DNA of 6,281 nt from Sphingobacteriales bacterium (GTDB taxonomy: Bacteria > Bacteroidota > Bacteroidia > Chitinophagales > Chitinophagaceae): contig CANJEF010000085.1 of assembly GCA_947472965.1 (NCBI GenBank), positions 1 through 6,281 of the forward strand, in the 5' to 3' direction. Both the position numbers and the translations under genes were made by a program. The notes beneath the pieces are model-generated. The model saw only the letters and a list, made by a program, of their open reading frames with translations. It ran no database searches and was not told the origin of the DNA. Below are positions 5,642 to 6,281 of this stretch, in pieces. Position 1 is the stretch's first letter. Each line of letters opens with the position of its first letter.

Positions 5642-6208
5642 CTACAAGTTATTGAAGTTTTTTAATATTTCTTTTAGGTTTGTTTTTGCCCTATGAATAA
5701 GGGATTCCACCGCCGAAAGAGAGGTTTTCATGATTTCAGCCACTTCCTGGTAACTTAGTCCCTCCAATTTATTCAAAATGAACGCAATTTGTTGGTTTTC
5801 AGGTAATTTTTTTATTGCTTTAAATAAAGTAGCACTCATTTCACGCTGATCAAGCAACACCCCCGGGTGATGAAAATCAGGAAGCTCAACCGTTTGCTCA
5901 TTGTCTTCCCCCCATAGTGGACTAATAAACCCAAACCTTTTTTTTCTTTTTTTCCGCCTGATAAACTCAAGGGAACTAGTTACAGCCACCCGGTATACCC
6001 AGGTTGTAAGGGCAGATTCTCCCTTAAATTGCCCAATCGACTCATATATTTTTATAAAAACATCCTGCGTTACGTCCTCCGCATCCATGGGATTTTGCAA
6101 AAAACCTAAAATGGTGTTGTATACAATGGCCTGTCTTGTTTCCACAAGTACCTTGAAGGCATCTTCTTGCCTGTTTTTTAAACCTATGATGAGTTCCTGC
6201 TCTGTCAA
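5642..6208 (-). CDS. ECF-type RNA polymerase sigma factor
   Basis: This 188-residue protein is a group 4 (ECF) sigma-70 factor. Region 2 covers about 10-90, with the core-binding DAEDVTQDVFIKIYESI (42-58) and the TTWVYRVAVTSSLEFIRRKKRKKR-like -10 contact helix (68-91; the usual Asn in the AxN position is Thr77). Region 4 covers about 125-182: LPENQQIAFILNKLEGLSYQEVA, then a helix-turn-helix with SLSAVESLIHRAK. No extra C-terminal domain is present. The start is TTG at 6208: reading upstream to the TAA at 6247-6245 there is no in-frame ATG or GTG, and the first ATG downstream is Met41, which would remove half of region 2. MTEQELIIGL fits the normal family N-terminus. TACCTTTA at 6243-6236 resembles a Bacteroidota -7 element (weak). 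The gene leads the sigma/anti-sigma/sensor unit. Target genes are unknown. Confidence 0.93.
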   Translation of the reverse strand: MTEQELIIGLKNRQEDAFKVLVETRQAIVYNTILGFLQNPMDAEDVTQDVFIKIYESIGQFKGESALTTWVYRVAVTSSLEFIRRKKRKKRFGFISPLWGEDNEQTVELPDFHHPGVLLDQREMSATLFKAIKKLPENQQIAFILNKLEGLSYQEVAEIMKTSLSAVESLIHRAKTNLKEILKNFNNL

Positions 6209-6281
6209 AGCGTTATAAAGGGATTGATTTATTCTTAAAGGTACTTAATTGTATTTTCCCTTTTTAAAATGAACATTCAAA

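Noticed and set aside
5901..6218. Plus-strand open frame opposite the sigma factor
   Set aside because: The minus-strand reading has complete sigma region 2 and region 4; the opposite frame is a shadow.
1..6281. Mobile element, CRISPR array, phage genes or toxin-antitoxin pair
   Set aside because: No transposase, integrase, terminal repeats, regularly spaced repeats or toxin-like frames were found; all substantial frames have ordinary metabolic or regulatory assignments.

Overview
The window looks like Bacteroidota DNA, probably from a Chitinophagaceae-like lineage. The grounds are AT-rich coding sequence, A/T-rich gene starts without clear Shine-Dalgarno sites, a sodium/solute symporter of the kind common in that phylum, and an ECF sigma / small one-helix anti-sigma / Spy-like sensor trio. 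The lineage is inferred from protein style, not from a marker gene.

Layout. Positions 482 to 1 (minus strand) hold the first 160 codons of a myo-inositol oxygenase (MIOX); the gene continues past the left edge. Divergent from it, across a 150-bp intergenic region, is a plus-strand run: a 14-helix SSS-family sodium:solute symporter (633-2294), a 57-residue two-helix membrane protein (2306-2479), a flavin/NAD(P)H oxidoreductase of the ferredoxin-reductase fold (2543-3274), an HSD10-like short-chain dehydrogenase (3328-4086) and a secreted SGNH/GDSL hydrolase (4102-4818). The gaps are 11, 63, 53 and 15 bp, compatible with one operon. The hydrolase stop codon is one base from the stop of the next gene, which is convergent.

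The right part (4820-6208, minus strand) is a separate regulatory unit, read from right to left: an ECF sigma factor with a probable TTG start, a small transmembrane anti-sigma-like protein, and a membrane-anchored CnrX/Spy/CpxP-like sensor. The architecture recalls the cnrYXH metal-response system.

How the genes may work together. MIOX cleaves myo-inositol with O2 to D-glucuronate, and the divergent symporter is the obvious candidate importer of inositol or a related polyol. MIOX has a diiron centre that must be partly reduced to be active, so the neighbouring NAD(P)H-flavin reductase is a plausible electron source; this is inference. The roles of the HSD10-like dehydrogenase, the small membrane protein and the SGNH hydrolase in such a pathway are not established by the sequence. 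A short motif, TGCAGTAAC, lies exactly 17 nt before both the symporter and dehydrogenase start codons, and a related CAGTAA lies before the reductase, hinting at shared control.
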